From Bacteroidota bacterium (GTDB lineage: Bacteria > Bacteroidota > Bacteroidia > AKYH767-A > OLB10): 64,000 bases of DNA. Positions 1-10,148 of this stretch are shown here, piece by piece. Each line of letters starts with the position of its first letter. Within the stretch, counting starts at the first letter, position 1. Both the position numbers and the translations under genes were made by a program. The stretch spans positions 35,714 to 99,713 of the forward strand of contig JADKFV010000026.1 of assembly GCA_016717325.1 (NCBI GenBank), written 5' to 3'. Below the pieces are notes generated by a model. It saw nothing but the letters and a program-made list of their open reading frames with translations, was not told the origin of the DNA and searched no databases.

Positions 1-2
1 AT

Positions 3-608
3 TTATTTGTTTGTATTTTATCGTTGGTGATTTTTGCCTTTTTTAGTTTCAAAATTATTTTAATAATTGTTGCTATTGCAATTTATTTTCTTACTCAGTT
101 TTTTCAAAACAACAAAACAGAAATACAAAAATATTTTATTGTTCCTGTTTATATACTTGCAGGTTTTGCTGTGGTATATTTTTCTTTGTATGTTTTTTCG
201 GGATTTAATTTGCTTGATTGCATACTCAATTCATCGCACCTCAATATGAAAGTAATGCAAACAAATGGATGGGATAATATTTGGCGGTATTTATTGCGAA
301 GCACAGGAAATTATTTTGGATTGTGTATTGGTGCGGGTATAGTCTTACTGTTTTTATATTGCAAGCCAAACATTAACGAAAAGTCACGCAATATTTTTTA
401 TGCTACAAATGCCACCATTTTATTTGGATGTTTTTCGGGCTTGTTCTTTATGGAAACCGAAAGGGTGTTCGTTTGTTTGATTCCATTAATTGTAATGAGT
501 GCTGTTTTTAATATTGAAAATATTTCAGCAAAGCAAAAAGCAATTATAATTATTGCGTCATTAACTTTTAGTGTGCTGCAAGAGTTATTCTTGCAGCACT
601 ATTTGTAA
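3..608 (+). CDS. C-terminal part of a polytopic membrane protein (partial)
   Basis: The reading frame is open back to the first bases of the window, so the true start lies outside. What is visible is about 200 residues with at least five hydrophobic membrane segments separated by short loops. A short motif METERVFVCLIPL near the C-terminus resembles the last membrane segment of Bacteroidota family-39-like (GT-C) glycosyltransferases or integral membrane mannosyltransferases. That assignment is inference from a short motif. No catalytic residues can be judged because the N-terminal half, where GT-C enzymes keep theirs, is missing. The gene converges on the response regulator gene with a gap of only 4 bases. 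Confidence 0.6.
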   Translation, partial: LFVCILSLVIFAFFSFKIILIIVAIAIYFLTQFFQNNKTEIQKYFIVPVYILAGFAVVYFSLYVFSGFNLLDCILNSSHLNMKVMQTNGWDNIWRYLLRSTGNYFGLCIGAGIVLLFLYCKPNINEKSRNIFYATNATILFGCFSGLFFMETERVFVCLIPLIVMSAVFNIENISAKQKAIIIIASLTFSVLQELFLQHYL

Positions 609-612
609 TTTT

Positions 613-1296
613 TTATTGAATCTGTAAACGGAAACCTTTACCGTGAATATTCAATATATCGACCCGGGGATCTTCTTTCAAATATTTGCGTAGCTTAGTA
701 ATAAAAACATCCATGCTACGGCCGGTAAAATAATTATCATCGCCCCATATTGCTTTCAACGCTTTTTCGCGTGGCATAATATCGTTGGTATGTATGCACA
801 ACATTTTTAACAACTCGGCTTCTTTTGGCGACAGTTGATTACTCACACCATCCAAAGTCACATTGCGCGATTTGTAATCGAAATGGTATTTGCCAATTTC
901 AAAATCGTTTTCTTCGTTCATGATAAAACTTTCGCTGGCACGTTTCAACAGCACTTTTATTTTCAATAACAAAACATCACTATCGAAGGGTTTTGTGATA
1001 AAGTCATCGGCACCACTTTGAAAGCCCTGCACCATATCTTCTTTCATCGATTTTGCAGTAAGAAAAATGATGGGCACATTGGCATTTTGTTGCCGTATTT
1101 CTTTGGCAAGTGTAAAGCCGTCTTTCTTTGGCATCATTACATCGAGCAAACATATATCATACTTATGTTTGTAGAATGCATCTATTCCTTCCGAGCCATC
1201 GCGCGAAAGCGTAACGTTGTAGTCGTTTAATTCAAGATAATTTTTCAGCACATTGCCGAAATTAAAATCGTCTTCAACAAGCAGAATTTTTTCAAT
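613..1296 (-). CDS. OmpR/PhoB-family response regulator, start disrupted
   Basis: Two-component response regulator: an N-terminal receiver domain (acidic pair in LLVEDD, phospho-acceptor Asp52 in CLLDVMMP, LTAK and TKPFD motifs) followed by a C-terminal winged-helix DNA-binding domain ending in IHGKGFRLQ. It follows the kinase gene on the same strand and is its likely partner. The start is odd. A GTG at 1251 would delete the acidic pocket. Reading back in frame to 1296 gives an ATT codon followed by EKILLVEDD, a normal receiver start. A proper ATG at 1307 is out of frame by one base across a run of six T on the plus strand (1287-1292). Either a rare ATT start is used or one base is missing in this run. 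I give the ATT position because it restores the whole receiver domain. Confidence 0.85.
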   Translation of the reverse strand: MEKILLVEDDFNFGNVLKNYLELNDYNVTLSRDGSEGIDAFYKHKYDICLLDVMMPKKDGFTLAKEIRQQNANVPIIFLTAKSMKEDMVQGFQSGADDFITKPFDSDVLLLKIKVLLKRASESFIMNEENDFEIGKYHFDYKSRNVTLDGVSNQLSPKEAELLKMLCIHTNDIMPREKALKAIWGDDNYFTGRSMDVFITKLRKYLKEDPRVDILNIHGKGFRLQIQ

Positions 1297-1347
1297 GTCT
1301 TTCCCATAATATTTTATGTTTTTAAATGTGTTTTTTGTTATTGATTT

Positions 1348-3018
1348 TTATGCATTTATAAGTTCCTGTTCTTTGTCCGTTTTCTTGGGAATAAGCAATG
1401 GTAGCGTTACAATAAAGGTGCTGCCTTTGCCGGGTTCACTTTTTACTTCTATTTCACCTTTCATATCATCGATTATTGCTTTTACATAACTAAGCCCTAA
1501 GCCAAATCCTTTTACATTGTGAATATTACCTGTAGGTGCACGGTAAAAAGTTTCGAATATTCTTTTTTGAGTTTCTTCATTCATGCCTATTCCATTATCG
1601 CTTACACAAATTGCCAAAGCATCATTTTCATTCCACAGTTTTATTTTTATAACCGGTTTCTCGGGCGAATATTTTAAAGCATTGTCTATAAGGTTGTTTA
1701 TCACATTGGCAAAGTGTGTTGAGTCGGCATTAATTGTAGTGGCTATTGCCTGATTGGTAATGGTGATGGTTCCCTGCTTTTCCTGCAATTGCAGCTGCAC
1801 ACCGTTTACAACTTTATTTATTATTGCCACCACATCTACTTCATCATATTTAAAAGTAAGTTCGCCTTTGTCAATTTGTGCCATTTGCAATACTTTGTTC
1901 ACCTGATTGTTCATACGCTCATTTTCCTGCTTTATTATTCCTGTATAAAAATCGAGCTTTTCTTTATTGCCAAATACTTTAGGATTTTTCAATGTGTCGG
2001 TAGCAATGCCAATGGTGGCAATGGGCGTTTTAAATTCGTGCGTCATATTGTTTATGAAATCGTTTTTTATTTCGGCCAATTTTTTTTGCCTGAATACAAC
2101 ATGAACCGTATACGCTACTCCCAAAATAATGATGAGCGTAAACAAACACGAAAACATAATGAGGGGCCAGATATTGGCAATAAGAAAATTTATTTTACCG
2201 GGAAAAGTCACCACCAGGATATCGGCATTCATAAACAAATCGTCAGGCGATAATTCAACACGGTACTTTGACGTTTTAATATCGCCATTATGTTTTTTGT
2301 TTTTTACATACACCAGCGAACTGTCCTTACTTGCAACAATTCCAAAATTATAATTAAGGTCGATGCCCTTATTGAGCAATTCTTCGTTGAGGGTTTTTTC
2401 AAGCTTTTTCAGATCGATACGTTGAGCTACCTGCTTAGGCTCTTGCTTCATTTTTTTGTTTATACGCAGCAGCAATTCGTTCACTTTGTCGAGCTTGTTT
2501 TGTACCTTGTATTTATATTGGTCTTCTACATTTGCCAACACCGGTTCAGTTTGTATAATGCTTTGTATGCGCTTATCATTTATTTTCAATGATTGGTCTT
2601 TCGATATAAATGTGCTATCGTAAGCCTGAATTATTTTTTTTATTTTCTTTCCATCTTTAACTTCTTCCATAACCATTTGCGTGCCTTCACCGTACCGTTG
2701 CTTTGCGCCCATGGTATCCGTTGCCTTCAGTGCCACACTGTCGTTTTCATCTTCGTATGTTACACCCCATGCCAACGATGAATCTATCATGCCTGCAAAA
2801 CTATTTGCATTTATTAGCCCAGCCTGCGACATCATTTTAAACGTCTCCTCCATATCGAGTTTGTTCACAGTGGCATCGAGCGAACTGGTAACCATTTGGT
2901 CAAATTGCTTTTCCTTCAAATCGAAATCGTGTTTTATCCAGTACGCTTGCAGCACTACCAAACCCAGTAATGCGATACTCATTACCGATATGATTATTTT
3001 GAAATGCGTTTTGTTCAT
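1348..3018 (-). CDS. Membrane sensor histidine kinase
   Basis: A 556-residue sensor kinase. Membrane segments at about residues 6-28 and 278-308 enclose a periplasmic sensor region of about 250 residues with a charged, probably helical middle. The dimerisation/phosphoacceptor domain has His327 in MTHEFKTP, the form usual in Bacteroidota. The ATPase domain shows the N box (NNLIDNALKYS, 441-451), G1 (DNGIGM, 474-479) and G2 (GFGLGL, 504-509). No HAMP domain is evident. It autophosphorylates in response to an envelope signal and should pass phosphate to the OmpR-type regulator encoded just downstream. The divergent secreted coiled-coil protein at 3202 may be part of the same regulon, which is inference from position only. 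Confidence 0.95.
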   Translation of the reverse strand: MNKTHFKIIISVMSIALLGLVVLQAYWIKHDFDLKEKQFDQMVTSSLDATVNKLDMEETFKMMSQAGLINANSFAGMIDSSLAWGVTYEDENDSVALKATDTMGAKQRYGEGTQMVMEEVKDGKKIKKIIQAYDSTFISKDQSLKINDKRIQSIIQTEPVLANVEDQYKYKVQNKLDKVNELLLRINKKMKQEPKQVAQRIDLKKLEKTLNEELLNKGIDLNYNFGIVASKDSSLVYVKNKKHNGDIKTSKYRVELSPDDLFMNADILVVTFPGKINFLIANIWPLIMFSCLFTLIIILGVAYTVHVVFRQKKLAEIKNDFINNMTHEFKTPIATIGIATDTLKNPKVFGNKEKLDFYTGIIKQENERMNNQVNKVLQMAQIDKGELTFKYDEVDVVAIINKVVNGVQLQLQEKQGTITITNQAIATTINADSTHFANVINNLIDNALKYSPEKPVIKIKLWNENDALAICVSDNGIGMNEETQKRIFETFYRAPTGNIHNVKGFGLGLSYVKAIIDDMKGEIEVKSEPGKGSTFIVTLPLLIPKKTDKEQELINA

Positions 3019-3170
3019 TTAACTTTTTCGATACGCGTGTATCTATTTTCTTTTAGTTCCCTATAAACAACGATGTAAAAATACATTTTAACATTTGGCC
3101 TGTTTTGCTTTAACGTATAATTAACCTCGGCATTATTACGGCCTTAACTCTGCCTTGTAACTTTTGTGTA

Positions 3171-3178
3171 TACTTTTG
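3171..3178 (+). promoter_or_regulatory. Possible -7 box TACTTTTG
   Basis: TACTTTTG matches the Bacteroidota -7 consensus TAnnTTTG and lies 23 bases before the ATG at 3202. A second similar box ends near 3165. I see no good -33 TTTG at the usual spacing, so this is a weak call. Confidence 0.3.
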
Positions 3179-3201
3179 CCTCTAATTCAAAAACATACGT
3201 T

Positions 3202-4167
3202 ATGAAAAATTCTATACTCAGCATTTTTGCTTTATTTTTATTTGCAGGAATTTATCCTGCAAATGCACAAAATACATCTAAAGGCGATGGAAAAATCTAT
3301 GTCAAAATATTGAAAGAAATTGATGGCAAGCAAATTTTAATTGACACTGTATTTGAAGAAAATGACAAAGCGGCTGCCGATGAATTTATGAAGCAACATG
3401 GTGTGGGTGCACCCGATAGAAGAAACAGCAACGTAGATATAAATATTGATGGCAAAGAAATGGAAGATGCTTTAAGATTGATGGAAGAAAGTTTGCACGA
3501 GTCGGGCCGGGCAATTGAAAAAATGAGTGAAGAACTGGCCAAAGAGCTCGAACGCATTCACATAGATGTGGAAACTGATGATGATGCCTACTCGTATCAA
3601 TTCAATTTTAATGATTTGAATATGGAACAACTGCAAGATGAACTCAACAAGTCGTTCGATATTAAAATTGATACGGCTGGCAAGGACTTCTCAATGTCGT
3701 TCAATTTTAAAGGTATAGATGCACAAACGCAACAAGAGATAGAAAATAGCATGCGCAAGGCAAAAGAGGAATTGAAACAGGCCATGGAAAATATGAATGA
3801 TAAAAAAGTAAATATTAAAATTAAGATTGATGCCGATAAGGATAAAATAAAAAATGAAAAGCGGATTGAAATCAAGAAGGGAAAGCCGACAACGGACAAA
3901 GCAAATTATAGTGCAATTCTAAAACTAAAAATATTCCCTAATCCAAACAAAGGAAATTTTGATATTACTTTTAGTACGAGCATGGTTGACGATTTGAATA
4001 TACAACTTACCGATGCAGCAGGAAAAACAATATCATCGGAAAATACTTCGCAATTCACGGGCAAGTACGAGCGATCGTTCAATTTAAAAAACCGTGGTAA
4101 AGGAGTTTATTTTTTGAAGATAGTTTTTGGCAAAGAAACCATCAACGAAAAAATTATTGTTGAATAA
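3202..4167 (+). CDS. Secreted charged coiled-coil protein with T9SS sorting domain
   Basis: A 321-residue secreted protein. The chosen start at 3202 (MKNSILSIF) gives a clean signal peptide ending in PANAQ; the longer frame from 3166 adds 12 unlikely residues. The middle is rich in Lys, Glu and Asp with long heptad-like stretches (EELAKELERIHID, KEELKQAMENMNDKK), so probably helical or coiled coil. The last 80 residues are a T9SS type-A sorting domain starting at KIFPNPNKGNFDI and ending KETINEKIIVE. No enzymatic motif is visible. It is divergent from the kinase/regulator pair and convergent with murF (12-base gap). Function is unknown; regulation by the adjacent two-component system is a guess. 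Confidence 0.8.
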   Translation: MKNSILSIFALFLFAGIYPANAQNTSKGDGKIYVKILKEIDGKQILIDTVFEENDKAAADEFMKQHGVGAPDRRNSNVDINIDGKEMEDALRLMEESLHESGRAIEKMSEELAKELERIHIDVETDDDAYSYQFNFNDLNMEQLQDELNKSFDIKIDTAGKDFSMSFNFKGIDAQTQQEIENSMRKAKEELKQAMENMNDKKVNIKIKIDADKDKIKNEKRIEIKKGKPTTDKANYSAILKLKIFPNPNKGNFDITFSTSMVDDLNIQLTDAAGKTISSENTSQFTGKYERSFNLKNRGKGVYFLKIVFGKETINEKIIVE

Positions 4168-4179
4168 TTATTTCTTCTG

Positions 4180-5529
4180 CTATGCAACTATAGCGTTAAC
4201 CGCTTTGTCCATTTGCGAACTTCGCGAGCCCTTAATTAAAATATTGTGATTGGCAAAATGCTGTGTTTGTAAAAACGCACATGCATTAGCAATTGTATCG
4301 AAGTAATGCGCTTCAAGCTTGTCTTTATGCTTTGCAAAACGTTTACCTACAAGTACTGTTTGTTGTATGTTGAGTTGCGCAATCAATTCAATAATTTTTA
4401 AATGTTCGTCATCTTCATCGGCACCCAATTCATACATATCGCCAAGTAAAGCAACTTTATTGGTTTCAAATTTTTTATCGAAGTTCATTATCGCATAACT
4501 CATACTTGTGGGATTGGCATTGTAAGCATCAAGAATGATATTGATGTTTCCCGGCAATACCATTACTTGCGACCGTTGATTGTCGGGTATATAATTGGCG
4601 ATAGCATCGTTTATTTTTTGAGCAGCAACCCCGAAGTAATCTCCAATAGTAATTGCTGCCGCAATATTTTCGAAATTGTATGCTCCCGTTAAGTGGCTGC
4701 GTATATGGTTATGGTTGTTTTCGTTTTTCTTTTTCCAATCCACAGTCAGAAAAACTTCATCGTCATAATATTCCGCAGTGATTACCCATGCTTCGCCAAG
4801 ATAAGTGATTACCTTTTCATAATCTTTTATCAAGGGATATAAATGTTCGTTTTTTGCATTGCAGAAAATAACTCCCCCGGTATTTTTGATATGAGTATAC
4901 ATTTCTGTTTTGCCTTTTATTACTCCGGCAAAACCACCAAACCCCTCTAAGTGTGCTTTGCCAACATTAGTAATCATTCCATAATCGGGCAGGGCAATCC
5001 TACATAGTTGTTCTATTTCGAGTTGATGGTTGGCGCCCATTTCTACAATGGCCATTTGGTGTTGTGGCATAATAGATAGCAATGTAAGTGGCACACCTAT
5101 GTGATTGTTGAGGTTGCCTTTGGTAGCAAGCGTGTTGTACTTTTGAGAAAGCACAGCATAAAACAATTCTTTGGTGGTGGTTTTGCCATTGCTGCCTGTG
5201 ATTGCAATTACCGGAATATTAAGGTGCTGCCTGTGGAAAGTTGCCAGGTTTTGCAATTCCTTCAATACATCATCAACATATAAAATCCGTTCATCGTTGG
5301 TATTAATATTTTCATCGACAACGCAGTATGCAGCACCTGCATTTACTGCTTCTATCGCAAAGCTATTACCGTTAAAATTGTCTCCTTTCAATGCAAAGAA
5401 AATTCCTCCGGCAACTATCTTGCGTGTGTCGGTTGTTATCTTTTGACTGCATTGCAAAAAATTGAATGCAAAGTTGCTGTACCGATATTTTTCTTGTTCA
5501 TCAATTACAAAACAGTTTTGGAGCGACAA
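4180..5529 (-). CDS. murF: UDP-N-acetylmuramoyl-tripeptide--D-Ala-D-Ala ligase MurF
   Basis: Cytoplasmic Mur ligase that joins D-Ala-D-Ala to the UDP-MurNAc-tripeptide using ATP, the last soluble step of peptidoglycan precursor synthesis. The 449-residue length is normal. The N-terminal domain has TDTRKIVAGGIFFALKG, the ATP P-loop is TGSNGKTT (about 111-118), followed by KGNLNNHIGVPLTLL, EMGANH, and a C-terminal LDAYNANPTSM. The only start in frame is a TTG at 5529; upstream codons contain no ATG before a stop, and the encoded start leads directly into the family N-terminal domain. It stands alone, away from the usual division cluster. Confidence 0.95.
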   Translation of the reverse strand: MSLQNCFVIDEQEKYRYSNFAFNFLQCSQKITTDTRKIVAGGIFFALKGDNFNGNSFAIEAVNAGAAYCVVDENINTNDERILYVDDVLKELQNLATFHRQHLNIPVIAITGSNGKTTTKELFYAVLSQKYNTLATKGNLNNHIGVPLTLLSIMPQHQMAIVEMGANHQLEIEQLCRIALPDYGMITNVGKAHLEGFGGFAGVIKGKTEMYTHIKNTGGVIFCNAKNEHLYPLIKDYEKVITYLGEAWVITAEYYDDEVFLTVDWKKKNENNHNHIRSHLTGAYNFENIAAAITIGDYFGVAAQKINDAIANYIPDNQRSQVMVLPGNINIILDAYNANPTSMSYAIMNFDKKFETNKVALLGDMYELGADEDDEHLKIIELIAQLNIQQTVLVGKRFAKHKDKLEAHYFDTIANACAFLQTQHFANHNILIKGSRSSQMDKAVNAIVA

Positions 5530-5652
5530 ATATAATTTACTGCGAGTAAAAAAGTGGCAATGTTTTTTCGAAGGATGGTTTTAATTTGGTTTTATAATAT
5601 TTGATGCTTATACCTGGTTTTAACCATTAAAAAAAAGTGTCAATATTGAGTT

Positions 5653-5700
5653 CAAAAAAAAGCAATGATGTATGTAAGCCAAACACCACTGCTTTTATTA
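5653..5700 (-). terminator. Intrinsic terminator of the 1477-residue secreted protein gene
   Basis: Arms 5659-5670 and 5684-5695 pair on the minus strand over 12 positions with two G-U wobbles, followed on that strand by a T tract (5654-5660). It sits just past the stop codon at 5715. Confidence 0.6.
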
Positions 5701-5714
5701 TAATTTAAAAATTT

Positions 5715-8700
5715 CTACCGATTCACTACCACTCGTTCCAAATAAATATTTTCGCTTGTAATTATTTGCAATTGATAAATGCCGTTTTCTAATTTGCCAA
5801 TATCAATATTTAATAATTCGTTTTCGGCATTATAACTGTTACTGTATACCAACCTGCCTTGTGTGTCTATTATTTTTATTTGGTAGTCATTATCAAATCC
5901 TGTTTCTATTGTAATGTTGGTGCTTGCAGGGTTTGGGTATAATAAAAATGGTTTTGCATTATCTGCAAAATTTATTTCATCGGTAGTTTCTCTCGGTATG
6001 TTGGTATTGAAATTTTTCCAAGCTGTCCATGCACCCCACACGCCATTGCATTTTGCAGCTACACGAAAACGATATGCCGATGCGGGTAAAAAATTGTTTC
6101 CCAAAGTGAACGTATCAAGTGTGTATACAGTAACACCATAAGCATTTAAGTTTGAAAGTTGATTTTGTATTCTCACTCTATAGCTTGTTGCACTGCTGAG
6201 TTTTGCCCACGATAACATTGCTGTAGTGTTGGTAGCGTTTGTAACTTTCAATCCCGTAACAATACAAGGTGGAGGAGTAAAACTCGATTTGGTTGTCAGG
6301 CTCCATGGTGAAAAATTAGAAACGTTATTTATACGCACTGCATGTGTACCATACCCATAGCCACTCCCCGACTGATGCAAAGGATTTCCCATTTGTGCAT
6401 TCGATAACCACGTACCTCCGGCACAAGCACCAAGCGTATCATTTTCAAATCGTGTGGCAATTAAATCGGTATCGTTCACGCCCGGAGGAAGTTCATTTGC
6501 GCCATATACAAATTCGATATTCGCTACACCACCACCAGGGATAGTTCCATTTAATTGCCAATAGCGGTCAACCATCTGTGAAGAGTTATTTGTTGACGAT
6601 GGAAAGCATAAGTTAGTAACAGCTTCGGGCGTTACCGGTAGTGGAGTATTTGCAGCATTAGTGTAATAAGTAGAAGCAGTAATGTTACCAAACGAGCCGC
6701 TTACTAAGTTAAATGTAAGCGGTAAATAGTTTATTGCTATACCAAAAGGTATGGTATGTGGGCCGGTATTATTGCCAATATTCCACTGCACTTTATTGTA
6801 ATTATTTGTTTGCTGGCTCTGTATAAATCCTGTGGTGCGTTGAATGGCATTTTGGTTTGGATTGTTTATTACCACTTTTTCATTCGATAGTTGTAATTGT
6901 CCGGTGGTAAGTTTTAATGTGCTGTCAACCATCAATCCTGTGTTACCATTATTTATACCTATCACATTCATCCTTACATTCTTGGCATCATTTATTTCGA
7001 GTTCGTTAAATGTGGTTACTTCACTTCCACCAATTGTATCAACATCATTATTTGGATGCAAACCGGGCACATAATTGTTTATCATTTTTACTGCACTATA
7101 TCCGGCTTCGAAACCCAAAGGCAAACCGGGAGCATTATTGTTTATCCAGTTACCACCTACTTCTATATTGTACTTTGAGTAATGGCGTGTAAATCCTATT
7201 TCTGATGTGGGACGGAAAACATAAGTTGATCCTGTAATATAAGAAAAAGGGGAACTGACTCCACCATCTACAAAGTTGCCATTATTTAATATGCCATTGT
7301 TAGCGTTTACTCCTGCAGAACCAGGGGCTGTGCCAACTCCGGTAATTTTTGCTGAAATGGTGTTTGAAGAAGTATTGTTGTTTGCATTATTCAAAACTAA
7401 GCAATAACGGGGCAATGTACTTTCATAAAGAATAGGATATGCAACACCGGATGTAAAGGGAGAATCGCGCGATATTTCGAAACATAAATACCTTGAAACA
7501 TTTATACTTGGTTTTGCCGTAAAATTAATGGTAACAGGAACGATGGTATTAATCTGATTAATAGCGGGAACTGTAAAATTTGAAGGGCCATAGCAAGTAG
7601 TAACATTTATGGCTCCGGTTGATGGTATTCGGCCAGGTAAGGCATTGTTAACTGCCACTTCGGTCGCTGGTGATAATAATGCTGGAAAAGAGTACGTACT
7701 ATCATATTGCCAAATTTTTACTGTAAAGTTTCCTAAGTTTCCTGAAGGCAAAACTGTAGCTGATTTAATGTAAAAGGTAATTTTATCTAATACATCGCCC
7801 GACTTTAATCCCATGATAGCAAGCTCGTTTGGGGCATATATAAATTGAATTTTAGCATCTTGTTTATCGTTGCGAAATGGTGATAATAATAAAGTCCCAG
7901 CTGAGGATGCTATCCCCGTTGTAACGCTATTAACAGGATTTTGTAAAACATTTAATTTAGCAAAGGTGCCGGGTGCTTCTCCAATTTCAATATTGTGGTA
8001 AACCTTTAATTTTCCTGTATTGGGAACTAAAATATTTCCATTTACAACATCGGGTGCATCAACCGTAACTTGTGCTCCCGAAAAAATGCGTAAGGTGGCG
8101 CACTCTGGATTTTGATTCGATACAATAATAGGATAGTTCCCATTCACATTGGGCTGTATCATTGCAGTATCGTATTGTGTTGGAATACCCGGGCACCAGT
8201 TTGCAGCATCGAACCAATTGTTGGGATTTATGCCTCCACCAAGCCAATTGCAAGTTTTTACTAAAGGGATACCGCAACTGGCGACTAACATTATATCATA
8301 ATCTTCGCATTCGCCATTAGCTTGTGTACTGAAAGGGGTAAAAGTGCCATTTGCATAAACTTCACGAATGCGCAACCTTGCATAACCGGTATGCACTGCC
8401 GGCCCGCCCGATCCTCCACCAACTGTTGGTAATTCACCATCGTTGGGTACTTCAATATTCCATTCGTTCCAATCGTCACCTTTTTTTAGAGTGGGGAATG
8501 CACCGGCTACTGTACCTAATGATGCTATTGAGTTATTATCGCTCAAGGAATAGCCACCGTTCACCATTATCGATTCGTAAATTGTTCCTCCCGGCCCAAC
8601 ATAATTGTCGTCAAAGTCGCCATCACTATTAAAATCAATCCATGCACGCACATAATTTGAAGAGAACCAATTGCCTGCAGCAATAGCTATTTTATCGGCA

Positions 8701-10148
8701 ACAGTGCCGCTGCGAATACCTTGACCTAGGTTTAATGAACATGACCTATCTGTTGTAATGCTATTGTTTGTTGGGGCAAAGTAGGTGTAGTCTGTAGGGT
8801 GGGGTGCATGTCTATTGCAATACTGACCTGGCATACCGGTGCAACCTAACCAAGTTGTTATATCATGTTCTTGATTGAAAAGGGGATTGCCAACAGCGCT
8901 TGTTACATACACACTTGAAATAAAATCGCCCGAAGTATACCCATTGCCGCTAGTGCCAACTGTATATAACGGAGCAATATAACCGGCACCTATTAACAGA
9001 CCGCCAGGCAGCGATTGCGCTACACCAAAAGGAATACTGCCTCCCGGTAAGCAAGTACCATGAATTATGCATTTCAAAAAATCGGCATCAACCATATCGC
9101 CTGCAGTTGCTTGTGGCTTAATGTCATATGTTAGCCAAAAGTAGTTATCGCCTAAAGCCAATGTAATGGGGGCTGCACAATTGCCAAAGCCAAGTGAATT
9201 ATTATATGTTACATTATTGATGGGTGGATTTACAGTTGCGAAAACCTGTTGCGTAGTTGAAAACACCGGATAGTTGCCTGTGTAAAAAAGCTTTGCATTT
9301 GCAATATCTGCTATAATATTTGTACCTGTTGGGTTAAAGAATATTGAATCTAGTTGTTTGGGAGTACTCGATCCGCATACATTAATATTTACAGCAACTA
9401 CCTGATTGTTTGTAGAACCAGATGCAACACTATTTGTATTTTGATTGGTTAATGTTGCAGATTGAACAATCATATTTGAAGGAAACCTATCTATAGAAAT
9501 ATTGTCAACATAAATATTTCTATAGCTGGTCCAAGTGTAGGCAACAAACATAAATATCATTTTGTTGCAGCCGTTAAACTGAGCAACGTTTGGAATAACA
9601 AATGTACTTTGAACCCAGCCAGTGCCATAACCGGCAGGATCGGCCCACACTTTTCCTAAACGTGTTGCTCCTTGTAATTGGTTTGAGTTTGATGCATACA
9701 CCACCACGCTATCGGAGGTTGCGCCTGCATATGCTTCGTGCCACAAATAAAAACTAAGGTTTGCAGCAGCACCATTTCGGCCTGAATAGTCGAGCTGTGG
9801 TGTAGCAATGTAAGCACAGCCGGTATCGATGGCACCGGCCGGAGCCAATCCACCATTGCGGGTATTAAATTTTATCATACCACCGGCAGAATATGGTGCA
9901 GGGGCGGCTGGTGTTAAGCCCACCCCATTGGACCAAAACCATTGATTACCAAATGCAGTACCTGCCGAACTTGTTAAAGGTGAGTAACCAAACATATCTT
10001 TGCTTTGCCACGAACCCCATGCATTGGCTGAGGGTAATATAGGCCCACTGAAACTGTCGGTAAAAGGCTGGGCAACTGTTGATAGAGCATTAGACATAGA
10101 AAGGGTAATGCATAAAATCATGATTTTGGAAACGTTTGTTTTTTTCAT
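5715..10148 (-). CDS. Giant secreted multidomain protein with T9SS sorting domain
   Basis: A 1477-residue secreted protein. Signal peptide ends STVAQ. Visible regions in order: a jelly-roll like N-terminal domain of about 200 residues (ending YVDNISIDRFP); a region resembling the BNR-associated N-terminal domain (LDSIFFNPTGTN, NYFWLTYDIKPQA); a GEVED-type domain whose signature is read here as GECEDYDIML; a long middle of beta-rich repeats with a second surface-type module (FTVKIWQYDS, ISRDSPF); a fibronectin type III domain (TAMLSWAKLSSATSYRVRI); and a type-A sorting domain from LLYPNPASTNI to YLERVVVNR. No protease or glycosidase signature is recognised. Role likely adhesive or structural at the cell surface. 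It lies next to gldJ but on its own transcript, with a terminator after it. Confidence 0.85.
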   Translation of the reverse strand: MKKTNVSKIMILCITLSMSNALSTVAQPFTDSFSGPILPSANAWGSWQSKDMFGYSPLTSSAGTAFGNQWFWSNGVGLTPAAPAPYSAGGMIKFNTRNGGLAPAGAIDTGCAYIATPQLDYSGRNGAAANLSFYLWHEAYAGATSDSVVVYASNSNQLQGATRLGKVWADPAGYGTGWVQSTFVIPNVAQFNGCNKMIFMFVAYTWTSYRNIYVDNISIDRFPSNMIVQSATLTNQNTNSVASGSTNNQVVAVNINVCGSSTPKQLDSIFFNPTGTNIIADIANAKLFYTGNYPVFSTTQQVFATVNPPINNVTYNNSLGFGNCAAPITLALGDNYFWLTYDIKPQATAGDMVDADFLKCIIHGTCLPGGSIPFGVAQSLPGGLLIGAGYIAPLYTVGTSGNGYTSGDFISSVYVTSAVGNPLFNQEHDITTWLGCTGMPGQYCNRHAPHPTDYTYFAPTNNSITTDRSCSLNLGQGIRSGTVADKIAIAAGNWFSSNYVRAWIDFNSDGDFDDNYVGPGGTIYESIMVNGGYSLSDNNSIASLGTVAGAFPTLKKGDDWNEWNIEVPNDGELPTVGGGSGGPAVHTGYARLRIREVYANGTFTPFSTQANGECEDYDIMLVASCGIPLVKTCNWLGGGINPNNWFDAANWCPGIPTQYDTAMIQPNVNGNYPIIVSNQNPECATLRIFSGAQVTVDAPDVVNGNILVPNTGKLKVYHNIEIGEAPGTFAKLNVLQNPVNSVTTGIASSAGTLLLSPFRNDKQDAKIQFIYAPNELAIMGLKSGDVLDKITFYIKSATVLPSGNLGNFTVKIWQYDSTYSFPALLSPATEVAVNNALPGRIPSTGAINVTTCYGPSNFTVPAINQINTIVPVTINFTAKPSINVSRYLCFEISRDSPFTSGVAYPILYESTLPRYCLVLNNANNNTSSNTISAKITGVGTAPGSAGVNANNGILNNGNFVDGGVSSPFSYITGSTYVFRPTSEIGFTRHYSKYNIEVGGNWINNNAPGLPLGFEAGYSAVKMINNYVPGLHPNNDVDTIGGSEVTTFNELEINDAKNVRMNVIGINNGNTGLMVDSTLKLTTGQLQLSNEKVVINNPNQNAIQRTTGFIQSQQTNNYNKVQWNIGNNTGPHTIPFGIAINYLPLTFNLVSGSFGNITASTYYTNAANTPLPVTPEAVTNLCFPSSTNNSSQMVDRYWQLNGTIPGGGVANIEFVYGANELPPGVNDTDLIATRFENDTLGACAGGTWLSNAQMGNPLHQSGSGYGYGTHAVRINNVSNFSPWSLTTKSSFTPPPCIVTGLKVTNATNTTAMLSWAKLSSATSYRVRIQNQLSNLNAYGVTVYTLDTFTLGNNFLPASAYRFRVAAKCNGVWGAWTAWKNFNTNIPRETTDEINFADNAKPFLLYPNPASTNITIETGFDNDYQIKIIDTQGRLVYSNSYNAENELLNIDIGKLENGIYQLQIITSENIYLERVVVNR

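Noticed and set aside
23..249. Separate 60-residue frame at 67-249
   Set aside because: Shadow of the membrane protein frame that is open from the window edge.
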